Shown in pieces: positions 23,224-31,612 of a DNA stretch of 40,186 bases. Origin of the DNA: a virus; IMG/VR virus record IMGVR_UViG_3300031749_000014, positions 1 to 40,186 of that record; one strand, given 5' to 3'. The position numbers and the translations under genes were made by a program. How positions within the stretch are numbered: the stretch's first letter is position 1; every line of letters starts with the position of its first letter. Under the pieces are notes generated by a model. It had not been told where the DNA came from, ran no database searches, and saw nothing but the letters and a program-made list of their open reading frames with translations.

Positions 23224-23479
23224 AAAATTAACCGATGATGAGTTTTCTGGATACGTAGGGGGTATATCCAGAAGGGTATTGCTAAATGAACTTGCCGAAA
23301 ATAGATACTCATTTCAAACAAAATGGCACAAATTTGTAAAATATCTCCAATATGGAATACTTGCTATATTTTTATTATTCATGGCTTTCATATCTGGGTA
23401 TACCATAGGGGACACAATTGCATTTGATAAGGGGTATAAGGCATGCATATTAAATATCATGAAAGAGCACAATAAATGA
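23210..23479 (+). CDS. Small membrane protein, unknown
   Basis: This 89-residue protein has a basic N-terminal region and a single predicted membrane segment (about residues 45-70; YGILAIFLLFMAFISGYTIG). AAAGGAGG lies 6 bp before the start. Its place in the early operon, away from the lysis genes, suggests a role in the infected host membrane, for example exclusion of other phages. This is only a possibility. The stop overlaps the XRE regulator start (ATGA). Confidence 0.6.
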   Translation: MMRLKKLTDDEFSGYVGGISRRVLLNELAENRYSFQTKWHKFVKYLQYGILAIFLLFMAFISGYTIGDTIAFDKGYKACILNIMKEHNK

Positions 23480-23670
23480 AATATAACCCAAGGAAAATTA
23501 AGCAAAGGAGAAAGGCGGTAAATATTAGCCAAGATTTATTGGCTAAAGCCATCGGGACATCGAGACCCCATATTGCACATCTGGAAAAGGGGAGTCATCA
23601 ACCTAACTTGAGAACTCTCATCAAGATTGCAAGGGTTTTGAATGTCCCAATAAGTTTCTTTTTTGATTAA
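23476..23670 (+). CDS. XRE-family helix-turn-helix regulator
   Basis: This 64-residue protein is a single Cro/CI-type DNA-binding domain: an N-terminal helix, SQDLLAKAIGTSRPHIAHLE (helices 2 and 3), then PNLRTLIKIARVLNVPI. No oligomerisation or peptidase domain is attached. In an early operon it would be a repressor or timing switch. The short, lone domain is more Cro-like than CI-like, and no integrase was found in the window, so lysogeny is not indicated here. A likely target is the divergent promoter region at 18915-19034. Confidence 0.88.
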   Translation: MKYNPRKIKQRRKAVNISQDLLAKAIGTSRPHIAHLEKGSHQPNLRTLIKIARVLNVPISFFFD

Positions 23671-23686
23671 AAAAAAGGAGGTAGAT

Positions 23687-23884
23687 ATGTTAGCAATGAT
23701 TTATCAAAGAAGTGGCAGGTATTATCTTATGCTTTACGGAAATGACAAAAAACTATCAGATACCTATGAAATGAGCGGATTTGTCCTTGCTTCCACAGGT
23801 TCTCATATCAAAATTGGAAAGGTAAATGAAAAAGACGAGTGGATAAAAAAAGAACTAAAAAAGATAGAAAAACTAATAAAATAA
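23687..23884 (+). CDS. Small beta-rich protein; possible N-terminal part of a frameshift fusion
   Basis: The start is the ATG at 23687, 6 bp after AGGAGG. The 65 residues read as strands (MIYQRSGRYYLMLYG, SGFVLASTGSHIKIGKV) and a Lys-rich helical tail. The tail contains two slippery runs in phase: A AAA AAA at 23845-23851 and A AAA AAG at 23857-23863. A -1 slip there enters the glycosyltransferase frame without a stop. As a separate protein it has no recognised function. Confidence 0.65.
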   Translation: MLAMIYQRSGRYYLMLYGNDKKLSDTYEMSGFVLASTGSHIKIGKVNEKDEWIKKELKKIEKLIK

Positions 23885-24897
23885 GAAAAGCTCTTATAGT
23901 TAGAGGTAGGGCATTAGGGGATTTGATATGGTGCACTGAGATACCAGAGTTTCTTGCAAATGACGGTTACAAGGTAGACTTCCTTGCCTTCAAGTCCAAT
24001 GCTCAAATATTACAGAATAACCCTCATCTAAATATCATAAATCTCCATGAAGGCATGCCAGATACCAAACAAGCATATGATGAGATTCTTAAAAAATATG
24101 AAGGATTCTATGACCTCATTGTTAATCTTCTTTTCAGTGTAGAGGGTAGATTTTTATGGAGAACGGATATGAATTATGGCGTTATTCCATCTGAAGAACA
24201 ACGGAGACAAATCCCAAGGAATAAGAACTACTTTATTGAAACGGTGAAAATAGCAGGTTATCTAAGTAGAGGATATGGGAAAATCTATTTTTCAAAAGAA
24301 GAAGAGGATAAAATTAAAAAGTGGAAGGAATCGCTTAAAGGTTACAAAGTGATATTGTGGCAACCAGAAGGTTCGACAATGAATAAGAGACTTCCAAAGG
24401 TCTTCAAGTGGATTAAGGCAGTCCTTGATTATGTCCCCAAGTCTTACCATATAGTTGTCTCAAATACAATCACAAATGAAGCTTTGAAGGGTTATATAGA
24501 TGATGAGCGAGTACTCACAACATGTGGTTCATGGAACATAAGGACTATAATTGGAGCTACGAAATATGCGGACCTGGTGGTAGGAGCTACCTCTTTTTTA
24601 GTAAATGTCGCATCTTGTTTTGAGACACCTAATGTGGTGATATTCAGTGCAGAAGAAAAAGAAAACCTTACCGAATATTGGAAAAATTCTTACTTCATCT
24701 ATCCCAAATGCAAGTGTTTCCCTTGCTATCTTATTCCAGTATATCCTGAGATTGTTAGTGACCCTGAAAAGAAGGCTATCGCACAAAAATACCATAACTC
24801 TTGTATGGGTGTATATAATTACAAATGCATGGAGTCCGTTGATACGGAAGAGGTTTTATCTGCTATCTTTAGAGCTTTGGGAGTTATAATCATCTAA
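23839..24897 (+). CDS. GT9 (heptosyltransferase-like) glycosyltransferase
   Basis: This ~350-residue protein has the GT-B fold pattern of GT9 enzymes. The first Rossmann strand is KALIVRGRALGDLIW, and the second domain has VILWQPEGSTMNKRLPKVF. The C-terminal signature GATSFLVNVASCFETPNVVIF corresponds to the family's donor-site loop. A Cys-rich stretch (KCKCFPCYL) is close to the end. GT9 enzymes transfer heptose to lipopolysaccharide. A phage could use one to alter host surface sugars or decorate its own proteins. The only in-frame start upstream is a GTG at 23839 without a ribosome site, inside the previous gene; frameshifting from that gene is an alternative. The 3' end overlaps the opposing gene by 42 bp. 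Confidence 0.8.
   Translation: MDKKRTKKDRKTNKIRKALIVRGRALGDLIWCTEIPEFLANDGYKVDFLAFKSNAQILQNNPHLNIINLHEGMPDTKQAYDEILKKYEGFYDLIVNLLFSVEGRFLWRTDMNYGVIPSEEQRRQIPRNKNYFIETVKIAGYLSRGYGKIYFSKEEEDKIKKWKESLKGYKVILWQPEGSTMNKRLPKVFKWIKAVLDYVPKSYHIVVSNTITNEALKGYIDDERVLTTCGSWNIRTIIGATKYADLVVGATSFLVNVASCFETPNVVIFSAEEKENLTEYWKNSYFIYPKCKCFPCYLIPVYPEIVSDPEKKAIAQKYHNSCMGVYNYKCMESVDTEEVLSAIFRALGVIII
23857..23863 (+). promoter_or_regulatory. Possible -1 frameshift site, A AAA AAG
   Basis: In the frame of the gene at 23687 the codons are CTA AAA AAG, giving the same heptamer used by E. coli dnaX. A -1 slip continues into the glycosyltransferase frame. A second, A AAA AAA, lies at 23845-23851. I see no strong stem just downstream. 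Confidence 0.45.
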
Positions 24898-25053
24898 TAG
24901 CTCTTGAATAACCCTGTACAACCTTGTTGAGAGCTTGTCTTTGCTTACTGTCCCTGACATAGTAAGCAATTGATAAAGATTGTCTATCTTTACTGCTTTT
25001 GCTTTTATAATTTCTTTAATCTTTTTATCTACTTGACCAGAAGATATACCCAT
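24856..25053 (-). CDS. 65-residue helical protein at the end of the terminase-portal operon
   Basis: The sequence is helix-rich, with VDKKIKEIIKAKAVKIDNLYQLL and then LSTRLYRVIQELLDDY. Its start overlaps the connector-like gene by 29 bp, so it belongs to that operon. Its last 42 bp overlap the oppositely oriented glycosyltransferase gene, which makes the two transcripts antisense at their 3' ends. No family was recognised. Its position last in the operon and after a connector suggests a minor virion or assembly factor, but this is weak. Confidence 0.55.
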   Translation of the reverse strand: MGISSGQVDKKIKEIIKAKAVKIDNLYQLLTMSGTVSKDKLSTRLYRVIQELLDDYNSQSSKDSR

Positions 25054-25627
25054 AACTTCTAAATTTAATATCCGAACTTGATGGTTTTGTTATCTTATCT
25101 TTATACATCTTCATCATATCCTTACACATCTGATGTGCTATCTCAGCCTTGCCCTTATAATTAACTGAGTCTGCTTCTATAGTAGATTCACTTGAGGTTA
25201 GTGATTTGTTTGCTATTACTCGATATGCATTCGCCTGAGCAAGGTAAAAAAAGGCATCTAATTGGTCAGAGTTTAACATTGAGTATGTCGGTTTGATATA
25301 GTAATGAATTCTTACTTTCTCATTTGTATCAGTAGTCAAAAACCGAACTTTATAACCATTGTAGTAATAGATTTCATAGTCTTGATTTGGTATGAGATAT
25401 GATGGTGAGATATCCGATATGGGATATTCTATTATAAGTGGTTTATCGGGTAGGTAATCAGAAGATAGTGACAATGGATTACTAAAGTCATACTCTACAG
25501 TGTTTTCTATTGGTTCCATACCATCAAGAGTTCCATCGAGTATTGAAACTATTGTGTCCTCAGTAAGATACTCAATCAAATCACTTAAAATATTACAAAA
25601 TCTGGAATATATTTCTTCGTATGTCAT
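25025..25627 (-). CDS. Probable head-tail connector / virion protein
   Basis: This 200-residue protein starts at the ATG at 25627, which overlaps the stop of the giant gene as ATGA; a TTG at 25648 is a weaker choice. The N-terminal half contains Ser/Pro/Tyr-rich strands, and about residues 125-180 form helices (SDQLDAFFYLAQANAYRVIA, GKAEIAHQMCKDMMKMY), similar to the helical bundles of phage head-completion proteins. The place, downstream of portal and the giant protein, supports a connector or minor head role. I cannot assign a named family. Confidence 0.5.
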   Translation of the reverse strand: MTYEEIYSRFCNILSDLIEYLTEDTIVSILDGTLDGMEPIENTVEYDFSNPLSLSSDYLPDKPLIIEYPISDISPSYLIPNQDYEIYYYNGYKVRFLTTDTNEKVRIHYYIKPTYSMLNSDQLDAFFYLAQANAYRVIANKSLTSSESTIEADSVNYKGKAEIAHQMCKDMMKMYKDKITKPSSSDIKFRSYGYIFWSSR

Positions 25628-28600
25628 AGTTGTCTCCCGAACTCCCAAATATCTGTATTTTTATCAGTTCTTTTCATTATATACCTACCTTTCATCTTTT
25701 TACCTTTAAAATCAAATCTTACCTCAGTCTCTTGCTCAACTTGTGTTTCACTTATTACGACTGAGCCTTTATCCACCATCCTAATATAACCTGCACTCTC
25801 TCCATAGCTTGCAGAACCTGAGGTAAACTTCTCAGCACCATTTTCACCAGCATGGAACCAATCTGTTTTACCCTCAAACCTTTTTTCTCTTCTTATTATA
25901 CAAGAAGTATTCGAGTCCAGTGGATTCATTTCCATGACCATTGTGAGCAATTCCTCATCCTTAATTGCAATTCTAAGTAGGTACTCATAGTTCGCTGGTA
26001 CGCCAATTCTTTTGACTGACCTTGATGGCTCAGAGTAATGAAATTGTAAAACAAAGTTCGTATTCATTTCACCAGCTTTGACATGTTGACTCAATATGTC
26101 CTTAATATTCTCAACAAGTCTATTTCTTACACTAATCCTCTCTTTCTCGTCCCTTATTTTCCAATACTGGTATTCTGGTGGTACACGTTCTCTCATATAT
26201 TTGGGTATCCCAGAATACCCATAAGGTGGTATCCTATTATTTTTAACTGCTCTTGGTTTTAGATAATATGGCAATCCCTCATCGAATATACATATCCATA
26301 TTGGTCTATCAATCATAATCCGTCTTATCATCCAGTGCCAACGGAAGTTACCAAAGTCAAGGAAATACTCTTTGGCATAACTTGTCATGTATCCTGTTTC
26401 TATTATTCCTTTTCTCACAATACGCATTACTGAATGACCATCTTTTGTGGATGGTATATCGTTGGGTTTGAATACACCTTCTACATCTAACCACTCTGGA
26501 GGAATAAATGGTTTCTTTTCAACCTCAATTTCTTTTGAGACAATCTTGCCTTTATTCAAATCAATCTTCCAATTATCAGGGTCTTTGTCATATGCTTCTG
26601 CAGAATATTTGCCATCTCCTACCTCCAAAGGAGGGACTCTTATTGTGCCCTCTCTTTGTGTCAATAATGTCCAACCACTTAAGAAATTATTATCATTTTC
26701 ATATCTAAGGTCATTATGCACTGAAGGTGAGTGCTTATAATTTGGATGTGAGTCAAAGTATTTTTCTAATTCTTCTTTAACCTCATTCCATTTATCCCAA
26801 TTGCTTTCTAATTCATTCCATAATTCTGATTTGCCAATCTCATTTAGAATATCCTTTAATGCACAACGATAATGCGATTGTATTACAAATCTATGCTCTT
26901 TATCCTCTCTTATTGGTTGATATGGGTCTTCTGATTCAGTTAAATTGACCTCATCATTTATCAAGTCATAAAGGTCTTTGTCTGTGGTATCAACCTCAAC
27001 TCCATTTTTATGAAATGTTTTTGTATACTCTTCTGACATAGACTTTGCATAAAGTTTTCTGATATTCATATTTATAATCTCCCTACAAGCATCAAGGTCT
27101 GTGAAGTCGGTTAGATTTCTCCTGAGGATATGCCCAGACTGGTCTATTACCCAGACCTCTTTTGATTCTGGAAATGATGATATTTTTGAATCCTTAACGA
27201 TGATACCAACTAACTCTCTGGATTCATAAATGACACCTTCTGAGGTAATCTTCTTTATGCAAAGAACATGGTTCTCTTTCATGGATTTTCTGATAACATC
27301 ATCCATGGAATCAATCTTATTAGTTTTTCTAAGAAATCTCGGACCGTAATATCTTATATCTATCCCCTTATCAGAATAAATTACATTTACACCCTCAGAC
27401 TCTATTTCAACAGGTGTCCATTTCTCCACATATGGTGCATTGAATGTCTTACCTACAATAAGTATATTTCCTTTAGGACTTTCGATGACATTATCATGAT
27501 TAGCATTCTCATTGGCAATGCAACCGACAACCAAATTATATATTCCTTTCTTACTCGTTTCTATTACATCAACAACAATGAGATTGGTCACAACATTATT
27601 ATGCAGTTTGACCCACTCATTATCTCTTGGTCTTCCATTCAGTGTGTAGATGGAGTTCTTGAGTTTTACAACAACACCTTCGGAACCATATTCCTTTCGT
27701 TTTTTATCCACCTCTGGAGCAAGCTCCTTTTCATTATTGCATAACTCATGAGTGACTATCCTTAAGACATCACTTGAGAAAGAGGTATCAGACCCTATGG
27801 ATTTTAGAATTTCATATCTTTCATTATATGGCTTATTATGAATGTCCTCTTCATAGAATAAGCAATCAAATATACTTGCGATAAAAGAACTGTCATCACA
27901 ATCTTTTGAATGTATCTGACCTATAATGTATTCTCTTGGATAGTGTTTGCCATTGTGCCATGACTCAATCTCACAATCAAAACATAACTTGTTAACCTTT
28001 AATTTTTTAACAGCTTCTACAATCCTTGGAACCTTATTTGTTATAGTGCTACCGTCTTCAGAATAAACTATAACTTTATCACCATCTTTATGAATGACTC
28101 CTCTCATACCGTCTTTTTTGGTCGAGACATAACAAGGGTATTTAACTAATGCAAGAAGTGATTTAACAGTCTGCCTCTCTTTTTGAGTGCGTTTAGGTAT
28201 AACTGGTTTCATAGGTATAAAAAATCTACCTATTTCAATCCTATCTTCTTTTTCGCTCATTTCTGCCATCTTCTCAAAATCTTTATTCTCGACCCTTAAG
28301 TTGACACTGAGACCCTCTTTAAAGTCCATATCATATATCTTTTGTGCATATTCTTCCTCTTCAGTGTCCCTTATCTGTGGGGTTGCAGGAACAAGTTTGA
28401 GATGGTATATGGGGATATATGAAGCATTTGCACCCATAAGAGCAGGCGGTGGAAAATCAGGTTTAATCATCTTACCTAAAGCCGATTTAGTTGCATACTG
28501 GATGACCCTTTCCAGTTTATGCAACAAACTTGTATCCACTGGAAGATACCATTTTCCATTTATCTCTGTAGCCTTTACAATTACATCTATATCTCTTGGT

Positions 28601-29787
28601 TCATGTGATCTTGCATGGACTAATGAACCACCAATAGATACAAATTCAGGACACCATGTGAAAGTAGGTAAGTATTTGGAGATGTTTAAAACATCTCTAT
28701 TTAACTCAATAACCATGCCATCATGAGCAAATGTAATATCCTTTTCAGGATATGACTCTACAAGCTTGAGGTAATAATGGTTTTCGTTTTTTATCATAGA
28801 ACTCCCAAAGCCAGTGATAATAACCCTAATCTCATTTGGTATCATTTGAATAATTTCTGTAAGTGGATAACGTTGCTCATACATGGTGTCAAATGAGTAA
28901 CCTTCTACAATACATGTATCACAGTTATCAAATACACTGGGATCTATTGAACTTGTTATTTCTGGTGCATAAATAAGATTGTTAACCTTGTAGATTATAT
29001 TATCATTCTTTGACACTGAGCATTTGATTTCTTCAGTTTCAAAATTAGACTCCAATGATTCGAGTTTTTCTTTTGTGAGTATCAAACTGTTAAAGACGAT
29101 TTTGAAGTCATTTGATACCATGTGTCTTTTTGAGTAACTTTCAGTTTCACCCTTTGTACCAATAAATTTGATAAATGGTCTTCTCACTGATTCCTGAACG
29201 TTATTGATTCTTACAAATAAACAAGAGTCTTTTGGTATCTTTACATCTTTGGGTTCGTCATATCTGTAAAACCTATCTACTTCAAAATCATGACCATTGT
29301 CACTGTTTTTGAAACTAATGAGCCCATAACATTTGTCTGAGTCCACAAGATATCTGGTTTCAAGAAGTGAAAAGAAATCTTTATTTACGGTTACCTTGTT
29401 TATTTTACCCTCATAGATATCCTTTGCTTCTTTTATGTTTACCGCACCATTTGGTAATCCCATACCGATAATCTTTCTTCTTTTTTCTTTCCATTCTGCT
29501 ATCTCGTCGCCACTTGGAGGCTCAGTCTTTATATAGCCTTTTTGTTTTGCGGATTTGTAACACTCCCAAAATGATGAGTTATCATCTTTTGGTCTCAATT
29601 CGAAGTAACATTCATTTCTTAAGACATCTACTACCTCACCAAACTTTTGTAGTAAACCATCAAGAGTCCAATCACCCCAATCCTTGCCATCTTTGAGTCT
29701 TGGGTAACCCACATTGCCCATGAATCTCAATGCTGATAGTAGTTCTCTCCAATACTTTTTTGGATTCTTTAAATCTCTCTCAAGCAT
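25624..29787 (-). CDS. Giant nucleotidyltransferase - ATP-dependent DNA ligase - phosphoesterase-like protein
   Basis: This 1387-residue protein is a chain of DNA-end enzymes. The N-terminal ~370 residues are not recognised. A nucleotidyltransferase core follows with GGSLVHARS (386-394) and Asp 399/Asp 401. Residues ~530-830 are an ATP-dependent DNA ligase: KKDGMR with nucleophile Lys 557, FDCEIE (Glu 606), FDCLFY (640-645), EGVVVK (703-708) and WVKLH (725-729). Two C-terminal sections resemble the LigD 3'-phosphoesterase fold: FVIQSHY (967-973), HNDLRYE (1024-1030) and EGV (Glu 1103); then FVLQFHY (1245-1251) and a closing KGRYIMKRT (about 1366). It sits between portal and connector genes, so it may act in or on the virion DNA ends. 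The ligase call is strong; the phosphoesterase call is pattern-based. Confidence 0.85.
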   Translation of the reverse strand: MLERDLKNPKKYWRELLSALRFMGNVGYPRLKDGKDWGDWTLDGLLQKFGEVVDVLRNECYFELRPKDDNSSFWECYKSAKQKGYIKTEPPSGDEIAEWKEKRRKIIGMGLPNGAVNIKEAKDIYEGKINKVTVNKDFFSLLETRYLVDSDKCYGLISFKNSDNGHDFEVDRFYRYDEPKDVKIPKDSCLFVRINNVQESVRRPFIKFIGTKGETESYSKRHMVSNDFKIVFNSLILTKEKLESLESNFETEEIKCSVSKNDNIIYKVNNLIYAPEITSSIDPSVFDNCDTCIVEGYSFDTMYEQRYPLTEIIQMIPNEIRVIITGFGSSMIKNENHYYLKLVESYPEKDITFAHDGMVIELNRDVLNISKYLPTFTWCPEFVSIGGSLVHARSHEPRDIDVIVKATEINGKWYLPVDTSLLHKLERVIQYATKSALGKMIKPDFPPPALMGANASYIPIYHLKLVPATPQIRDTEEEEYAQKIYDMDFKEGLSVNLRVENKDFEKMAEMSEKEDRIEIGRFFIPMKPVIPKRTQKERQTVKSLLALVKYPCYVSTKKDGMRGVIHKDGDKVIVYSEDGSTITNKVPRIVEAVKKLKVNKLCFDCEIESWHNGKHYPREYIIGQIHSKDCDDSSFIASIFDCLFYEEDIHNKPYNERYEILKSIGSDTSFSSDVLRIVTHELCNNEKELAPEVDKKRKEYGSEGVVVKLKNSIYTLNGRPRDNEWVKLHNNVVTNLIVVDVIETSKKGIYNLVVGCIANENANHDNVIESPKGNILIVGKTFNAPYVEKWTPVEIESEGVNVIYSDKGIDIRYYGPRFLRKTNKIDSMDDVIRKSMKENHVLCIKKITSEGVIYESRELVGIIVKDSKISSFPESKEVWVIDQSGHILRRNLTDFTDLDACREIINMNIRKLYAKSMSEEYTKTFHKNGVEVDTTDKDLYDLINDEVNLTESEDPYQPIREDKEHRFVIQSHYRCALKDILNEIGKSELWNELESNWDKWNEVKEELEKYFDSHPNYKHSPSVHNDLRYENDNNFLSGWTLLTQREGTIRVPPLEVGDGKYSAEAYDKDPDNWKIDLNKGKIVSKEIEVEKKPFIPPEWLDVEGVFKPNDIPSTKDGHSVMRIVRKGIIETGYMTSYAKEYFLDFGNFRWHWMIRRIMIDRPIWICIFDEGLPYYLKPRAVKNNRIPPYGYSGIPKYMRERVPPEYQYWKIRDEKERISVRNRLVENIKDILSQHVKAGEMNTNFVLQFHYSEPSRSVKRIGVPANYEYLLRIAIKDEELLTMVMEMNPLDSNTSCIIRREKRFEGKTDWFHAGENGAEKFTSGSASYGESAGYIRMVDKGSVVISETQVEQETEVRFDFKGKKMKGRYIMKRTDKNTDIWEFGRQL

Positions 29788-29788
29788 A

Positions 29789-29977
29789 TTAAAAATCTTC
29801 TCTTACTTGTCTTAACCATTGTTTTAAAGCTTGATAAGAAATCTTACAGTCGAACTCTTTCTCTAAAATTCCAACTGAATCAATGAATTTTATACCCTGA
29901 GACTTATACCATATAGCTCTTTTAGCTATTCTAACCCTCTTGCTTTTGGGTATTTGGGGATTTTGCCATACGCCCAT
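29789..29977 (-). CDS. Small HTH-like protein, candidate terminase small subunit
   Basis: This 62-residue basic protein ends in a segment of helix-turn-helix type: FIDSVGILEKEFDCKISYQALKQWLRQ. The first 25 residues are Lys/Arg-rich. It lies one base before the giant ligase gene and after the beta-rich gene. Phage terminase small subunits have an N-terminal HTH and a separate oligomerisation domain; this one would lack the latter. No other small subunit was found. A transcription-factor role is also possible. Confidence 0.5.
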   Translation of the reverse strand: MGVWQNPQIPKSKRVRIAKRAIWYKSQGIKFIDSVGILEKEFDCKISYQALKQWLRQVREDF

Positions 29978-29978
29978 C

Positions 29979-30323
29979 TTAAATCAAATATATCTCCATT
30001 AAGATGTCACCAGCGCTGGTTGGCTGTCCAGATAGGGTAAGAGTAACTGTGTAATCTCCAGATATTGAAAATGCGTCATAGTTTGTGTAATTTGAATTCT
30101 TTGGTATATTTGAATCTGATTTGACAACGCAACCAAATGCTGATTTTATCTCATAAGATAGGGTAACATTGGCTGTGAAGTCTGGTACCTTTATTGCGAT
30201 ATTTCTCACCAATCCTGAACCTGATAATGTATATGATTTCGAAGTATCCGTTGCTCCAAACGATATGGTTGCTTGTATTTTCTCTACCACCCTTTGTCTT
30301 GTTGTTACATAAAAGTCTGCCAT
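29979..30323 (-). CDS. Small beta-rich virion-type protein
   Basis: This 114-residue protein is nearly all beta: ATISFGATDTSKSYTLSGSG, ANVTLSYEIKSAFG and GDYTVTLTLSGQ. AGGAGG precedes the ATG. It follows portal with no gap and shows the same composition (Thr, Ser, Gly) as the protein at 11153-11554. A capsid decoration, head fibre or connector accessory is likely. It has no cysteine pattern or active site. The evidence is location and composition. Confidence 0.6.
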   Translation of the reverse strand: MADFYVTTRQRVVEKIQATISFGATDTSKSYTLSGSGLVRNIAIKVPDFTANVTLSYEIKSAFGCVVKSDSNIPKNSNYTNYDAFSISGDYTVTLTLSGQPTSAGDILMEIYLI

Positions 30324-31610
30324 TTAATCACCTCCTCCTGATTTTTTTCTAACCTCTATGCCTAATTGTGCGATTAGAGATTTCATTACCCTTCTCGCAT
30401 CATCATCAGTTATCCAACCTTCTGATTTAGCTGTTATCATTGCATTTGTTATCTTATCCACTGCCTCTGCAATTCTTTGAGTATCTCTAATAGAGATTTC
30501 AGGTAGTATAACGCTGAAATTTCTATTAATATTTGGTTTTAACTGTCCATGTATGATTGCTTGATCTATAACAAAGTTTATCACCTCTTCAAACATGCAC
30601 TTGACGACCTTTTGCTTTGCAACCAATGTCTTTTCTGTAGGATATCCCATTTCATAAGCTACAGCTCTTGCACCTTCACCATCAGAAAACCAATGAGGTG
30701 GAAAACCAGCACCAATTAAGATGTGATTTTTGAAAAGTTTGACATCATTGGATATATCAGTTTTAGGCGCCTTGGACTCTATAAGATTCCACTTCACCTT
30801 TTCATTATGAACTCTTGCAACCCCAGATTCTATAGGTTTGAGTTCTTGAATATATGCCTTTATATCAGCTTTTGTAGCTCCTTCTAATGTTACATCCCAT
30901 ATGAATTTTTCAGTTTCATTAATCTTATAAAATCTATCCTTTAACATCTCATCATAAAAAATAATCCAATCTATTATGGGGATTAACTCACTTCTACCCC
31001 TATTTGCCATTACTGGCTTGTTTATCATGAATACAAAGACCTCACCTACTCTCATTCCATATGTCTTTGATTGTGGGTCTAAGTCCACATTGATTACTTT
31101 GAGTGTCTTCGTAGAATTCAATTCAGGATTTGTAATGACCTCAATAGAATCGATGATTATGCTATTACTCTTATTTCTATTAATCTTTGTGACATTGAGT
31201 GGGTCGATGTAACCCATCCTTACAAAACCATCTTTCTCATTCACAGAAGCTGTCCAATATGCCTCACCAAAAAGAAAAAGGTCTTTTATCTTATCATCTT
31301 GCCATTTCTTCCAGTTATTGATGGGGTCATTCCAATATCTTGAGACAATTTTATCGACTTCAGGGTCTTCACACTCGACATAAATACCCTCACCTATTAT
31401 GTAGTTTTTGTAGTACTCAATGATTCTCTTTGCATTTGGAGATAAGTCATACTGTCTCGACACCTCTCTTAATGCTCTTATATACACTTGTGGGGGAATA
31501 TCTCTTACAGTATACTCACCAAAGATTGAACGCCAGCTTTGGAAATCGGGATTATGTTCAGGAATTGAGTTTTTTATAACTGCTTCTGTAAACCTTTTTC
31601 TTTTGGTCAT
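30324..31610 (-). CDS. Portal protein
   Basis: The 428-residue protein shows the portal core: an N-terminal region with helix ALREVSRQYDLSPNAKRIIEYYKNYIIGEGI, the wing/stem transition around GYIDPLNVTKI and MRVGEVFVFMINKP, then helices YDEMLKDRFYKIN and KLFKNHILIGAGFPPHWFSDGEGA. This order of strands and helices is the phage portal pattern. Portal forms the 12-mer through which terminase pumps DNA. A GGAG site is upstream. It is separated from terminase by the lysis genes and a large fibre gene, which is unusual. Length fits the family. Confidence 0.85.
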   Translation of the reverse strand: MTKRKRFTEAVIKNSIPEHNPDFQSWRSIFGEYTVRDIPPQVYIRALREVSRQYDLSPNAKRIIEYYKNYIIGEGIYVECEDPEVDKIVSRYWNDPINNWKKWQDDKIKDLFLFGEAYWTASVNEKDGFVRMGYIDPLNVTKINRNKSNSIIIDSIEVITNPELNSTKTLKVINVDLDPQSKTYGMRVGEVFVFMINKPVMANRGRSELIPIIDWIIFYDEMLKDRFYKINETEKFIWDVTLEGATKADIKAYIQELKPIESGVARVHNEKVKWNLIESKAPKTDISNDVKLFKNHILIGAGFPPHWFSDGEGARAVAYEMGYPTEKTLVAKQKVVKCMFEEVINFVIDQAIIHGQLKPNINRNFSVILPEISIRDTQRIAEAVDKITNAMITAKSEGWITDDDARRVMKSLIAQLGIEVRKKSGGGD

Positions 31611-31612
31611 AT

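Noticed and set aside
27268-28726. Plus-strand frames of 158 and 179 codons inside the giant gene
   Set aside because: They are antisense shadows of the ligase region; codon use and motifs support only the minus-strand frame.
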